In this document: one piece after another, positions 1 through 8,619 of the stretch | Layout of the letters: the number at the start of each line of letters is the position of its first letter | Position numbering within the stretch: position 1 is the first letter of the stretch | Origin: JANNSX01 sp963741525 | Lineage (GTDB): Bacteria > Pseudomonadota > Alphaproteobacteria > Rhizobiales > Hyphomicrobiaceae | Direction of reading: 5' to 3' | NCBI GenBank assembly: GCA_963741525.1 | Contig: CAVUIW010000025.1 | Span: forward strand, 15,603 to 79,602 | DNA length: 64,000 nucleotides | The notes under the pieces: model-generated | Seen by the model: only the letters and a program-made list of their open reading frames with translations | What the model was told of the DNA's origin: nothing | Databases searched by the model: none | Position numbers and translations under genes: made by a program

Positions 1-773
1 TCGAAGGCGGCAGGCAGCGTCTCGATCAGCACCGTGGCGCGGATGGTGCCCTCGGCAAGCCCCAGCACGCTCTCGGCAGTGAGGAAGACGTTGCTCCACA
101 GCCGCGCTTCCAAGTGACTCTCCAGCTTCGGCAGATAGAGGTAAGGACCGGAGCCTTGCGCCAGAGCGACTTTCGCGTTGTGGAAGACATAGAGCCCGCA
201 ATCGAACAGCGCGCCCGACATCGGCTGTCCGTCGACTTCGACATGCGCCTCCGGCAGATGCCAACCGCGGGGGCGGACAATAAGGACGGCAGGCTTGGGT
301 CCGAGCTTGTAGGTCTTGCCCGTCGCCGTATCCGTGAACCCGAGCGTACCCTGCCAGCGCGCCATCATGTTCGCCTGGCCCTCGACCATGTTGGCGAAAG
401 TGGGCGAGTTTGCGTCCTCGAAATCGGCCATGAAGACCTTGGCGCCGGAGTTCAGCGCGTTGATCACCATCTTCTGGTCGGTCGGGCCGGTGATCTCGAC
501 GCGGCGGTCGAGCAAATCGGCTGGAGCCGGCCGCACCCGCCAGCTGCCCTCGCGAATGTGGGCTGTCTCGGGCAGGAAACGCGGCAGCTCACCGGCATCG
601 AACCGCTGCTGCCGCTCGACGCGCGCGGCGAGCCGCTTCTGCCGCTCGCCCTCGAAGGCGCGATGCAAATCGGCGAGGAAGGTCAGAGCCTCGGCGGTCA
701 GCACATGCTCCGTCCCCGGCGGAATGGGAGCCTTGAGCACGAGACCTTCGGGCAGCTTCAATGCGTTCGGCAT
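1..773 (-). CDS. aceB: Malate synthase A, N-terminal part (runs off the window)
   Basis: Glyoxylate-bypass enzyme condensing glyoxylate and acetyl-CoA to malate. Read on the minus strand from ATG at 773, with GAGG placed 6 bases upstream. The reading begins MPNALKLPEGLVLKAP, followed by the AceB-type segments ITGPTDQKMVINALNSGA, FMADFEDANSPTF and LIVRPRGWHLPEAHV, and is open to the window edge (about 257 residues seen of roughly 530). These segments are characteristic of malate synthase A rather than G. It lies 70 bases after the last pot transporter gene, in the same direction, and could be co-transcribed. The 3' half is outside the window. Confidence 0.92.
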   Translation of the reverse strand, partial: MPNALKLPEGLVLKAPIPPGTEHVLTAEALTFLADLHRAFEGERQKRLAARVERQQRFDAGELPRFLPETAHIREGSWRVRPAPADLLDRRVEITGPTDQKMVINALNSGAKVFMADFEDANSPTFANMVEGQANMMARWQGTLGFTDTATGKTYKLGPKPAVLIVRPRGWHLPEAHVEVDGQPMSGALFDCGLYVFHNAKVALAQGSGPYLYLPKLESHLEARLWSNVFLTAESVLGLAEGTIRATVLIETLPAAF

Positions 774-843
774 CGCGATCCTCGAGCTTGGGAAATTCGC
801 TTGCGCCCCTGCTACACCAGAGCCCGGGCGTCCGTCGAGGGTG

Positions 844-1692
844 CTACTTGCCTTGTCCGGCGACGGTGTCGGTATCGCGCGTCAGATAGTAGGCGCCAAG
901 GATCGGCAGGAAGGTGACCGCGATGACGAAGATGGCGACCACGTTGGTGACCGGCCGCTGGCGGGGCCGGATCAGCTCGTCCAGCATCCAGATCGGCAGC
1001 GTCTTGGAATCGACACCCGTGCCAGCCGTGAAGGTGGTGACGATGACCTCGTCGAAGGAAAGCGCGAAGGACAGCATGCCACCGGCCAAGAGTGCGGTCG
1101 CGATGTTGGGCAGGATGATGTGGCGGAAGGTCTGGAAGCCGTCGGCGCCGAGATCCATCGAGGCTTCGATCAGCGAGGATGACGTGCGACGGAACCGCGC
1201 CACCGCGTTGTTGTAGACGACGACGATGCAGAAGGTCGCGTGGCCGAGCACGATCGTCCAGAAGGAGAAGGGGATGTCGGCGGCGTTGAAGGCCGAGCGC
1301 AGCGCGATGCCGGTGATGATTCCCGGCAACGCGATCGGCAGGATGAAGAGCAGCGAGATCGCCTCGCGGCCGAAGAATTTCGTGCGCGCCATGGCGGCCG
1401 CCGCCATCGTGCCGAGGATCATGGCGAGGAGGGTCGCCAACAGCGCGATGCGTACCGAGAGCCAGACGGCGTTCCAGATGTCCTGCCGCTCCCAGACGAC
1501 GCCGAACCATTTGAGCGTCAGTCCGGGCGGCGGGAAGGCGTAGGTCTTCTCCTCGGTGGTGAAGGCGTAGAGGAAGATCAGCAGCAGCGGCAGGTGCAGG
1601 AACAAGAGCCCGCCGATGGCGGCGATCTTCAAAGGCAGAGGGGCCCTCATCTCGGCAACGCTGCCTCTGCGGAGTTTGGCGACCTCACTCAT
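844..1692 (-). CDS. potC: Polyamine-type ABC transporter permease (PotC/YdcV family)
   Basis: Inner-membrane permease of a spermidine/putrescine-type ABC importer, 282 residues. It has a first hydrophobic segment near residues 20-40, five further membrane segments, and the binding-protein-dependent transport loop (EASMDLGADGFQTFRHIILP) that docks on the ATPase. I start at ATG 1692 (MSEVAKLRRG) because an upstream reading of 62 residues has no family resemblance and overlaps the toxin gene. The start codon overlaps the stop of the upstream mazF-like toxin as ATGA, so translation is probably coupled to the toxin rather than to potB, its usual partner. aceB follows 70 bases downstream. Confidence 0.93.
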   Translation of the reverse strand: MSEVAKLRRGSVAEMRAPLPLKIAAIGGLLFLHLPLLLIFLYAFTTEEKTYAFPPPGLTLKWFGVVWERQDIWNAVWLSVRIALLATLLAMILGTMAAAAMARTKFFGREAISLLFILPIALPGIITGIALRSAFNAADIPFSFWTIVLGHATFCIVVVYNNAVARFRRTSSSLIEASMDLGADGFQTFRHIILPNIATALLAGGMLSFALSFDEVIVTTFTAGTGVDSKTLPIWMLDELIRPRQRPVTNVVAIFVIAVTFLPILGAYYLTRDTDTVAGQGK

Positions 1693-2030
1693 TTGAGCCC
1701 CAACGCCAGTCGCAGCCCGAGGTCCAAACGCGGCCAAAGCTCGTCGGCCAAACGGCCGGCACGACGCTTGACGTCTCGTCTGTCGACTGTTGAAATCTGT
1801 GCAACCAAAACTACCGAGGGCTTTCGCAATCCCGATTGCCGCGCCAAAACGCGGAAATTGCCGGGGGCATGCTCCCATTTGAGATTGGTCGTCATGGAAG
1901 CGACGACGACGGTATTGAGTTCGCTCTCATTGTACTCGTTGGCCGAGACGACGACACAAGGGCGCTCGAAACCTGGCGCTGAACCCCTCGGCTCTCCGAA
2001 ATCAACCCACCAGATATCTCCCCGCCGCAC
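1689..2030 (-). CDS. MazF/PemK-family endoribonuclease toxin
   Basis: Predicted type II toxin of the MazF/PemK/CcdB fold, 113 residues, expected to cleave mRNA. The N-terminus MRRGDIWWVDFGEPRGSAP and the segment RPCVVVSANEYN are typical, as is LRKPSVVLVAQISTVDRR near residues 68-85. The start is GTG at 2030, directly abutting the antitoxin stop codon with no spacer. Its stop overlaps the potC start (ATGA). With the antitoxin it forms a two-gene cassette exactly between potB and potC, both of which are normal transporter genes, so the cassette is probably an insertion into the operon. Confidence 0.9.
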   Translation of the reverse strand: MRRGDIWWVDFGEPRGSAPGFERPCVVVSANEYNESELNTVVVASMTTNLKWEHAPGNFRVLARQSGLRKPSVVLVAQISTVDRRDVKRRAGRLADELWPRLDLGLRLALGLK

Positions 2031-2273
2031 TCAATCCTCCCACTCGACGCGTGCCGCAGTCCTTCTCTGCGCGGCTTGCAATGCGGGATCGAGCGGCGGG
2101 CCGCCATCGGCGCACACGCGATTGAGGGCTTCAGTGATCCACTCACGCCCGTGCTGCTCGAGATATGCCTCGATCGCCAACCGGTATAGCTCGCTGCGTT
2201 TGAGGCCCCGCGCCTTGGCGAGGCGCTCGGCGGCCTCGAACGTCTCATCGGGAAGTGAAATTGCAGTCTTCAT
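2031..2273 (-). CDS. Ribbon-helix-helix antitoxin paired with MazF-like toxin
   Basis: Predicted DNA-binding antitoxin of 80 residues. The N-terminal MKTAISLPDETFEAAERLA followed by an Arg-Ser-Glu-Leu-Tyr helix matches the ribbon-helix-helix (CopG/MetJ-like) fold; the acidic, Trp-containing C-terminus (RVEWED) is the likely toxin-binding tail. It starts at ATG 2273 without a visible Shine-Dalgarno sequence. A perfect palindrome lies 6 bases upstream inside a good promoter, the expected autoregulation site. The toxin follows without a gap. Antitoxin-first order is typical of type II modules. Confidence 0.88.
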   Translation of the reverse strand: MKTAISLPDETFEAAERLAKARGLKRSELYRLAIEAYLEQHGREWITEALNRVCADGGPPLDPALQAAQRRTAARVEWED

Positions 2274-2308
2274 GAACGTAGTATAACAATAGTTATACTC
2301 ATTTGCAA
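2274..2308 (-). promoter_or_regulatory. Promoter and palindromic operator of the toxin-antitoxin cassette
   Basis: On the minus strand a -35 box TTGCAA (2308-2303) is followed after exactly 17 bases by a -10 box TATACT (2285-2280). A perfect inverted repeat, AGTATAAC-AATA-GTTATACT on the plus strand (2280-2299), covers the spacer and the -10 box. Transcription would begin about 6-7 bases after the -10 box, at or next to the antitoxin ATG (2273), so the mRNA may be leaderless. The -35 box lies only 4 bases beyond the potB stop. Box positions are seen; the start site and repressor binding are inferred. Confidence 0.72.
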
Positions 2309-2312
2309 GCTC

Positions 2313-3263
2313 TCAGAGCGCATCGAAAGCCCCCATGCGCTTGGCGCCCCACAGATAGAATCCCATGATGACGATGGGGACGACGGTGAAAGCGGCCGCG
2401 AGCGGGATGTTGCCGGCGGTGCCCTGCAGCGTGTAGACGGCGAGCCCGATGTAGAAGCTCGAATTGCCGATGATCTGCGGGATGATGTAGTCGCCCATCG
2501 TCAGCGAGAAGGTGAAGATCGAGCCGGCGACGATGCCCGGGACGGCGAGCGGGAAAATCACGTGCCGGAAGGTTTTTGCTGGCACGGCGCCCAGATCCGA
2601 CGACGCCTCGATGAGGCTCTTGGGCACGCGCTCGAGCGCCGCCTGGATCGGCAGCACCATGAAGGGCAGCCAGATGTAGACGAAGACGATGAAGGTGCCG
2701 AGATAGCTGATCGACAGCGACGGCCCGCCGATGACGGGGGTCGCCAGGATGAGATCGAGCAGCCAGGTCAGATGTAGCCGCTCGGCCGTCCAGGTAATGA
2801 TACCCTCCTTGGCGAGAATGAGCTTCCAGGCATAGACCCGCACGAGATAACTCGACCAGAGCGGCAGCATCACCGCCAGATAGAACAGCGCCTTCCAGCC
2901 GCCCTTGGCGTAGCGCGCCGCATAGTAGGCGATGGGAAAGGCGATGGCCGCGCAAGCGAGCGTCACGGCCGCCGCCATGGAGAGACTGCGCAGGATCACG
3001 TCGATATTAGCCGGTTGCAGCAGCTCGCCGAAGGTCTTGAGCGTCGGCTCGTAGACGACCACGCCGGAGAACTCGTCGATGGAGAAGAAGCTGTAGACGA
3101 GCAGCGCCAGCAGCGAGCCGATGTAGACGACGCCGACCCAGGCGAGCGGCAGGCCGAGCAACGCGAGCAACAGCAAGCCCGGCCGCCGATAGAGGAGATC
3201 GGCCAAACGGCCGATCGGCCCACCATCGCCGCCATTGGCGGGCAATATCGCCGCCGCCGTCAT
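2313..3263 (-). CDS. potB: Polyamine-type ABC transporter permease (PotB family)
   Basis: Inner-membrane permease, 316 residues, partner of PotC. A long hydrophobic segment near residues 30-60 is followed by a periplasmic region and further membrane spans; the ATPase-contact loop is seen as EASSDLGAVPAKTFRHVIFP. ATG 3263 is chosen because it overlaps the potA stop codon (ATGA), a classic coupled arrangement; an upstream extension of 13 Arg-rich residues is less likely. The stop is followed almost at once by the toxin-antitoxin promoter, which interrupts the usual potB-potC junction. Confidence 0.93.
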   Translation of the reverse strand: MTAAAILPANGGDGGPIGRLADLLYRRPGLLLLALLGLPLAWVGVVYIGSLLALLVYSFFSIDEFSGVVVYEPTLKTFGELLQPANIDVILRSLSMAAAVTLACAAIAFPIAYYAARYAKGGWKALFYLAVMLPLWSSYLVRVYAWKLILAKEGIITWTAERLHLTWLLDLILATPVIGGPSLSISYLGTFIVFVYIWLPFMVLPIQAALERVPKSLIEASSDLGAVPAKTFRHVIFPLAVPGIVAGSIFTFSLTMGDYIIPQIIGNSSFYIGLAVYTLQGTAGNIPLAAAFTVVPIVIMGFYLWGAKRMGAFDAL

Positions 3264-4282
3264 GCGTCCGCGCCCATGACGTGAACGGCCTCTTTCGGCC
3301 AATGCAGCACGACGCGGTCGCCGGCTGTCTCCTGCGCCATGCCGGGCACCGCGGCGGTGATCTCGGCTCCCTCGGCGACGATCGTGATCCGCGTCACGGC
3401 ACCCTGATACTGAACGGTCTCGATCACGCCCTCGACTGCGGAACGCCCCTGCGCCACTTCGGCCTTGGCGCGCGCGACGCCGATCCGCTCGGCCCGCAGG
3501 CTCCCCCAGCCCGTCTTGCCGGTGAGGCGCCCGGTCAGCTCCGGCGGCAGCAGGTTGGACGAGCCGACGAAATCGGCAACGAAACGATTGTCGGGCCTCT
3601 CGTAGACCTCCGAAGGCGTGCCGACTTGGACGATTTTGCCGTCGTTGAAGATTGCCACGCGATCCGCCATCGACAGCGCCTCGCCCTGGTCGTGCGTCAC
3701 GAACACGAAGGTAATCCCGACCTCGCGCTGCAGCGACTTGAGCTCGACCTGCATCTGCTCGCGCAGCTTCAGGTCGAGCGCGCCGAGCGGCTCGTCGAGC
3801 AGCAGCACCTTGGGCTCATTGACGAGGGCGCGTGCAAGCGCCACGCGCTGGCGCTGGCCGCCCGAAAGTTGCGAGGGCTTGCGGGTCTCGAACCCCTCGA
3901 GCTTCATCAGGGCGAGCGCGCGCCGCGCCTTGTCGTGCCGCTCCTCGCGCCCCAGCCCACGGATCATCAAGCCATAGGCGACATTGTCGCCAACCGACAT
4001 GTGGGGGAAGAGCGCGTAGTCCTGGAACACGGTGTTGACGTTGCGGCGATAGGGCGGCACGCCCTCGGCCGTCTCGCCGAAGATCTCGATATGGCCGGCA
4101 TCGGGCTGCTCGAAGCCGGCGATGAGGCGAAGGCACGTCGTCTTGCCGGAGCCGGAGGGGCCGAGCATGGCGAAGAACTCGCCCTCGGGAATCTCGAGGC
4201 TGACATCGTCGACGGCGCGCACGGTGCCGAAGATGCGCGAGACGCGCTCGAATTTTACGGCGACAGCCATGCTGCCTCGCAT
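3260..4282 (-). CDS. potA: Polyamine-type ABC transporter ATP-binding protein
   Basis: ATPase subunit of the importer, 340 residues. Walker A GPSGSGKTT at residues 41-49, Q-loop VFQDYALFPHMSVG, signature LSGGQRQRVALARAL, Walker B VLLLDEPLGALD and switch His in FVTHDQGEA are all present. The C-terminal TOBE domain (about residues 240-335) is typical of PotA/MalK-type ATPases. The start may be ATG 4282 or ATG 4270; the latter has GAGG four bases upstream. The stop overlaps potB by ATGA. Two hairpin repeats separate it from the binding-protein gene upstream. Confidence 0.95.
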   Translation of the reverse strand: MRGSMAVAVKFERVSRIFGTVRAVDDVSLEIPEGEFFAMLGPSGSGKTTCLRLIAGFEQPDAGHIEIFGETAEGVPPYRRNVNTVFQDYALFPHMSVGDNVAYGLMIRGLGREERHDKARRALALMKLEGFETRKPSQLSGGQRQRVALARALVNEPKVLLLDEPLGALDLKLREQMQVELKSLQREVGITFVFVTHDQGEALSMADRVAIFNDGKIVQVGTPSEVYERPDNRFVADFVGSSNLLPPELTGRLTGKTGWGSLRAERIGVARAKAEVAQGRSAVEGVIETVQYQGAVTRITIVAEGAEITAAVPGMAQETAGDRVVLHWPKEAVHVMGADA

Positions 4283-4321
4283 CTTGATGACGTCCTTGAG
4301 GAGAAGGCTCGGCGCCTGCTT

Positions 4322-4396
4322 GGGTCAGACCCGCAGGGTCTGACCCCAATGCCTCGGCCTTCGTTTGATGGGGTCAGACCCGCAGGGTCTGACCCC
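4322..4396. repeat. Two identical palindromic hairpin repeats between potD and potA
   Basis: The 25-base unit GGGTCAGACCC-GCA-GGGTCTGACCC occurs at 4322-4346 and again at 4371-4395, each a perfect 11-bp inverted repeat with a 3-base loop. A single half-site (GGGTCTGACCC) recurs at 35207-35217. They sit between the substrate-binding protein gene and the ATPase gene of one operon, where such hairpins could adjust the relative amounts of the two mRNAs. Confidence 0.85.
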
Positions 4397-4404
4397 TGGC
4401 GAGT

Positions 4405-5581
4405 TTAACGTCCGCCCAAGACCGCGATGTAGTCGGACACCCAGCGATAGTAGGGCACGCAGCCTTCCGCCTGGCTGGCGCACTTGGCGACCGGCGTCCG
4501 CCAGAAGTGGATCTTCTCGAAGTTGCCGATGCCGTTCGTCTCGCAACCGGCATCCGTCAACAGCGCATTGCCCTTGCAGGCCGCCGTCGCCGCCGGCACC
4601 GAGCCGAACCAGGCCGCGAGATCACCCTGCAGCTTCGGGTTGATCGAGTGCTCGAGCCACATGTAGGCGCAGTTCGGGTGGGGCGCATCGACGTGCATCA
4701 TGGTGGTGTCGGCCCAGCCCGTGGCGCCCTCTTCCGGAATGGTCGAGGCCACCGGCGTCTTCTCCATCACGGCCTTGTCGGCCATCAGGATGTTGACCTG
4801 GAACGGCCATGACGAGGAGGCGACCATGCCCTCGCTCTTGAAGTCGTCCATCTGCACGAAGGCATCGTGCCAGTAGCGGGCGACGATCTGGCGCTGGCCA
4901 CGCAGCAGCGTCAGGGCTTCCTTGTACTGCGCTTCGGTCAGCTCGTAGGGGTCCTTGATGCCGAGCTCGGGCTTCTTCTTCATGAGATAGAGCGCGGCGT
5001 CGGCGATGTAGATCGGGCCGTCGAAGGCCTGCACGCGGCCCTTGTTCGGCTTGCCGTCGGGGAGATCCATCGCCTCGAAGACGACGTTCCAGCTCTTGGG
5101 CGCCTCGGGGAACACCTTGGTGTTGTACATGAGGACGTTGGCGCCCCACTGATAGGGCACGCCGTAGTGCTTGCCGTCGACCGTGTGCCAGGGCGCGCTC
5201 TGCAGGCGCTCGTCGACCGTCGCCCAGCTCTTGACGAGGCCGGTGTTGATCTCCTGCACGCGCTTGCCGGAGATGAGGCGGAGCGAGGCGTCGCCCGAGG
5301 CGGTGACGAGGTCGAAGCCGCCCTCGTTCATGAGGGCCACCATCTCGTCCGAGGTGCCGGCCGTCTTGACGTTGACCTTGCAGCCGGATGGCTGTCTCGA
5401 AGTCGGTGACCCAGTTGAAGTTCTTGTCGGTCTCGCCGCGCTCGATGTAGCCCGCCCATGCCACGATATCGACCTGGCCTTCGCCGGCGCCGATCTCCGT
5501 CTTCATGTCGGCTGCGGCCGGCCAGGCGATGAGCGAGAGGGCGGCGGCGCCCGTCAGCGCCAGTAGTTTACGACTGAGCAT
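4405..5581 (-). CDS. potD: Polyamine-type ABC transporter periplasmic binding protein (one frameshift)
   Basis: Periplasmic receptor of the PotDABC-type importer. It starts at ATG 5581 with GGGAGGA five bases upstream. A signal peptide (MLSRKLLALTGAAALS, cleavage after AWPAAA) leads into VDIVAWAGYIERGETDKNF and VTDFETA. The reading then shifts frame near 5388-5396 and continues CKVNVKTAGTSDEMVALMN to the end (about 390 residues in all). Removing one T (giving GCC ACC GGC TGC) restores the family sequence. It is the first gene of the pot operon, downstream of a terminator that ends the amtB transcript. The single lesion could be a sequencing error or a recent mutation. Confidence 0.87.
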
Positions 5582-5730
5582 CTCATTCCTCCCAATGTGC
5601 GGGCCAGCCCTCGTTGAACGCATGCCGGATGGCCCGGATTTGAAGGTTATGCCCGAGAGAGCGTGGGTGGGTAAAGGGGGTGGCGCGAGGCAGACCCGGC
5701 ACCATTTGCCCGCCGGCGGCATCCCCATAA

Positions 5731-5762
5731 AGCAAATGGGCGCGGAACCTGTCCGCGCCCAT
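5731..5762 (-). terminator. Rho-independent terminator after amtB and its small companion gene
   Basis: A perfect 11-bp stem (ATGGGCGCGGA 5736-5746 and TCCGCGCCCAT 5752-5762) with a 5-base loop; reading on the minus strand the stem is followed by TTGCTTTATG. It separates the amtB transcript from the pot operon. Confidence 0.8.
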
Positions 5763-5768
5763 CCACAT

Positions 5769-6001
5769 TCAACGCCCGGGGGCGTCAGTATCGGTCTGAT
5801 GGCTTTTCGCGCCTTATCGGCATCGAGATGACGCATCTTCTCGCGCATCTCGGCGTCCTCGCCCCGGATCTGGATGATGTGCCAGCCGATCCAGAAGACG
5901 AGGCCGATGATCACCATCGCCACCTCGTAACCCTGGAAGGGATAGATGGCGCCGACGTCCTTGAGATCGACGGCCCAACTCGTCAGTCCATTGGTCGACA
6001 T
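5769..6001 (-). CDS. Small single-span membrane protein downstream of amtB (probable frameshift)
   Basis: Starts at ATG 6001 (MSTNGLTSWAVDLKDVGA) with GGGAGA seven bases upstream, 15 bases after the amtB stop. One transmembrane segment (VAMVIIGLVFWIGWHIIQI) is followed by a charged cytoplasmic tail (RGEDAEMREKMRHLDADKAR). As given, the frame stays open into potD; adding one A to the AAAA run near 5803-5806 gives the ending SHQTDTDAPGR and a stop at 5771-5769, just before the terminator. I therefore take it as a protein of about 78 residues. Function unknown; position suggests an accessory to the ammonium transporter. Confidence 0.65.
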
Positions 6002-6015
6002 GATGCTTTCTCCCT

Positions 6016-7466
6016 TCAACGTGCTGCGAGCGCACCGGCGGCTTCCCGCTCGGCGGCTTTCACTTCGGCGACGGCCGCCTCGTAGGCATCGTTACCGACG
6101 ATATCGAGACCGGCGATCTCGATCTCGCGCGGAACTCTCAAGAGGCCGAAGGCCTTGAGTATCAGCGCGAGAATGTAGGTCGGAATGAAACCCAGAACGA
6201 TGAACATGATGCAGGCCCCGAGGAAGTTGCCCAAGGGCGAGATCGTCGCAAAGTCGGCATAGGGCGAACTCGGCGTGCCCCAGAGGACGAAGCCAGCGAC
6301 CACGACCCCCATGAAGCCGCCGTAGCCATGCACGGCCACCGCCCCGACCGCATCGTCGATCTTGAACGTGCGCTCGACCCAGTAGTGCAGCTTGTAGGCG
6401 ATGCACGGCACGATGGCGCCGATCAGCATGGCCTGGATCGGATGATACAGATCGTTGCCGGCCGACGCCGCGATGATGCCGCACAGACCCAGCGAGTAGG
6501 TCCAGAAGGCATCACCCTTCGAGATGATGTAGCCGGCCATCATGCCGCCCGAGAGCGACATCAGGAAGTTGAAGGTGATAGCCGAGAGCGTGGTCGGCGC
6601 GAGGTAGATGTTCGTCGCCGTCCAGGTTTCCCCGGTGATCTGTCCGGCGATCGTGGCCGGCGAGATCATCGGGATGTTGCAGGCGGCGTAGAAGCCCCAG
6701 AAGCCCGTGTAGATGAGGAAAAGCCGATCGTCACCAGCCAGGGATTGTGCGGCGGGATATCGCGCGGCGTGCCGTCGGCGCGGAACTTGCCGATACGCGG
6801 CCCGAGCACGATCAGCATGGCTAGAGCTGCACCACCGGCGATCGCATGCACGACGCCCGAAGCATAGGCGTCATGATAGCCGAGATACTTGACCATCCAG
6901 CCCGTCGAACTCCAGCCCCAGGCCGCGTCGATGATCCAGGTGACCGAGCCGACCAGGACGGCGATGAGCCAGAAAGCGCCTGAGCGCATGCGCTCGATGA
7001 CCGCGCCCGAGATGATCGAGGCAGTCGTGATCGAGAACAGCAGGAACGCCGCCCAGAAGACGCCGTTGAGGCGGTGCCAGACGGCCGGGCTGTTGAGCAC
7101 GTCCGCCGCGGTGATGCCATTGGCGGTGTCGATGGCATTGACGCCCGATAGATGGGTCGCCATCAGCGGGCTGCAAGGCGCCGCGACCTTGTTCGGATCG
7201 TAGGGAATGGGATCGCTGACGAAATTGACCCAGTAAAGGCCGCTCGGGAACGCGAAATAGATCCACCAGCCGAAGAAGAAGAACGTGACGGTGACCAGCG
7301 GGATCGCCATCGTGTTCTTCATCAGCGTGTGCATGTGGTTGCGGCGGCGGCTGACGCCGACCTCGTACATGCAGAAGCCGACGTGGATGAGGAACATCAT
7401 CACGACGGTGACCCAGTAGTAGAACTCCGTGAAGACGACGATCGTTGCGTCCAATGGTGTGCCCAT
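6016..7466 (-). CDS. amtB: Ammonium transporter (Amt family; one frameshift)
   Basis: Polytopic inner-membrane ammonium channel of about 484 residues, read from ATG 7466 (MGTPLDATIVVFTEFYYW). Multiple membrane spans are clear; SSTGWMVKYLGYHDAYASG and HAIAGGAALAMLIVLGPRIGKF precede a frame change near 6717-6721, after which YTGFWGFYAACNIPMIS, the NFLMSLSGGMMAG helix and HGYGGFMGVVVAGF follow. Adding one T to a TTTT run restores one continuous frame (GFFLIYTGFWGFYAA). The N-terminus lacks a cleavable signal, and no glnK lies beside it in the window. It heads a transcript with the small membrane protein. Confidence 0.9.
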
Positions 7467-8017
7467 GGAACTTTCCCCTTCGTTATGCCGGGCATCCGCG
7501 TGCCGATCGCTCGACGCCGCGCCGAATTCCGGCTTCTCCACCCCTTCGCACTTTCGTGCCGTCTAGCGCGCTCACGATGATGCGGCGTTCGACGCGCCGC
7601 TTTCCTAGACCGAAACAAGTTTTCCTACGCTTGCGTGACTGGTGCAAGCAGGCAACAGCGCGAGGCGGTGCGTTACCGCCTTGATCTGCCGCAAAGACAG
7701 TCGAGTGTGCGATTTCGGCAACGCTCTGGCGGCTGATCCCCGGACTGGCGTCCCATTCCGGACGGCCGCAGCACTCTGGGCAAGCGGCTGCAATTCGCTC
7801 CGGCGCCACGCTTTCACCCGTTCAGCCACTTCGCCCTTCCCTTCGGCCAAGCTTGCCGGTAGCTGATTGAAGCCTGCGCTTCACGCGCCCGCAACGCGAT
7901 GGGACATGACCAACTTGCGCAAGGATCCGTCAGCAGCCGCGAGCCGGGCACGGCCCGCCGGCGGCGAGCAACCTCTGCCGCTCCGGCCAGGACCCGCATG
8001 CGACCGCCGCCGGCGCC
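7467..8017. other. Divergent intergenic region between amtB and the XRE regulator
   Basis: About 550 bases with no gene I can support. No clear sigma-54 site was found upstream of amtB. A reading from ATG 7905 (MTNLRKDPSAAASRARPAG) looks like a natural N-terminus and would join the XRE regulator if one base were corrected near 7970-8000, so part of this stretch may be the true 5' end of that gene. Confidence 0.5.
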
Positions 8018-8587
8018 ATGGCGCTCGAGCAGGCGATCGGGCGGGCGGTCAGGAAGTTCCGCGAGCAGCTCGACATGACCATCATCGAGCTGGCGAAGGC
8101 CGCCGGCATGTCGGCCGGCATGCTGTCGAAGATCGAGAACGGCGCGACCTCGCCGTCGCTGTCCTCGTTGCAGTCGCTCTCGCAGGCGCTGCATGTTCCC
8201 GTGACCGCGCTCTTCAAGGGCTTCGAGGAGACTCGCGACGCGACTTACGTGAAGGCCGGCGCCGGCCTCACCATCGAGCGGCGCGGCACGCGGGCGGGCC
8301 ATCAGTACCAACTGCTCGGACATACACCGCGCGGCCCCCTCATCGTCGAGCCCTATCTCATTACGCTCTCAGAAAAGAGCGATGTCTTCCCGATCTTCCA
8401 GCACGATGGGCTCGAGTTCATTTTCATGCTGGAGGGCGAGGTGGTCTACCGTCACGGCAACCGGACTTACACTCTGATGCCGGGCGATAGCCTCTACTTC
8501 GATTCCGACGCCCCCCACGGGCCGGAGGAACTGCGCAAGCTGCCGATCCGGTTCCTGTCGGTGATCACGTACATCCGGGCGGATTAG
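8018..8587 (+). CDS. XRE-family transcriptional regulator with C-terminal cupin
   Basis: Cytoplasmic DNA-binding regulator, 189 residues. The N-terminal helix-turn-helix covers about residues 5-65 (IIELAKAAGMSAGMLSKIEN, SPSLSSLQSLSQAL), and the C-terminal cupin is at about residues 110-185 (LEFIFMLEGEVVYRHGNRTY, MPGDSLYFDSDAPHGPEEL). This architecture is that of PuuR-like regulators, which often govern amine, polyamine or amino-acid catabolism, fitting the pot, amtB and glx neighbours. ATG 8018 lacks a good ribosome site, so an N-terminal extension is possible. Confidence 0.88.
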   Translation: MALEQAIGRAVRKFREQLDMTIIELAKAAGMSAGMLSKIENGATSPSLSSLQSLSQALHVPVTALFKGFEETRDATYVKAGAGLTIERRGTRAGHQYQLLGHTPRGPLIVEPYLITLSEKSDVFPIFQHDGLEFIFMLEGEVVYRHGNRTYTLMPGDSLYFDSDAPHGPEELRKLPIRFLSVITYIRAD

Positions 8588-8619
8588 CTCCCGTCCGCGA
8601 CACGATCGGACCTCGCGTT

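Noticed and set aside
4405..5581. Programmed frameshift in the pot binding-protein gene
   Set aside because: No slippery heptamer or downstream structure at 5388-5396; a single extra base explains it.
5583..5768. 62-codon minus-strand reading between the pot binding protein and amtB
   Set aside because: It overlaps the terminator stem, has no ribosome site and no recognisable sequence.
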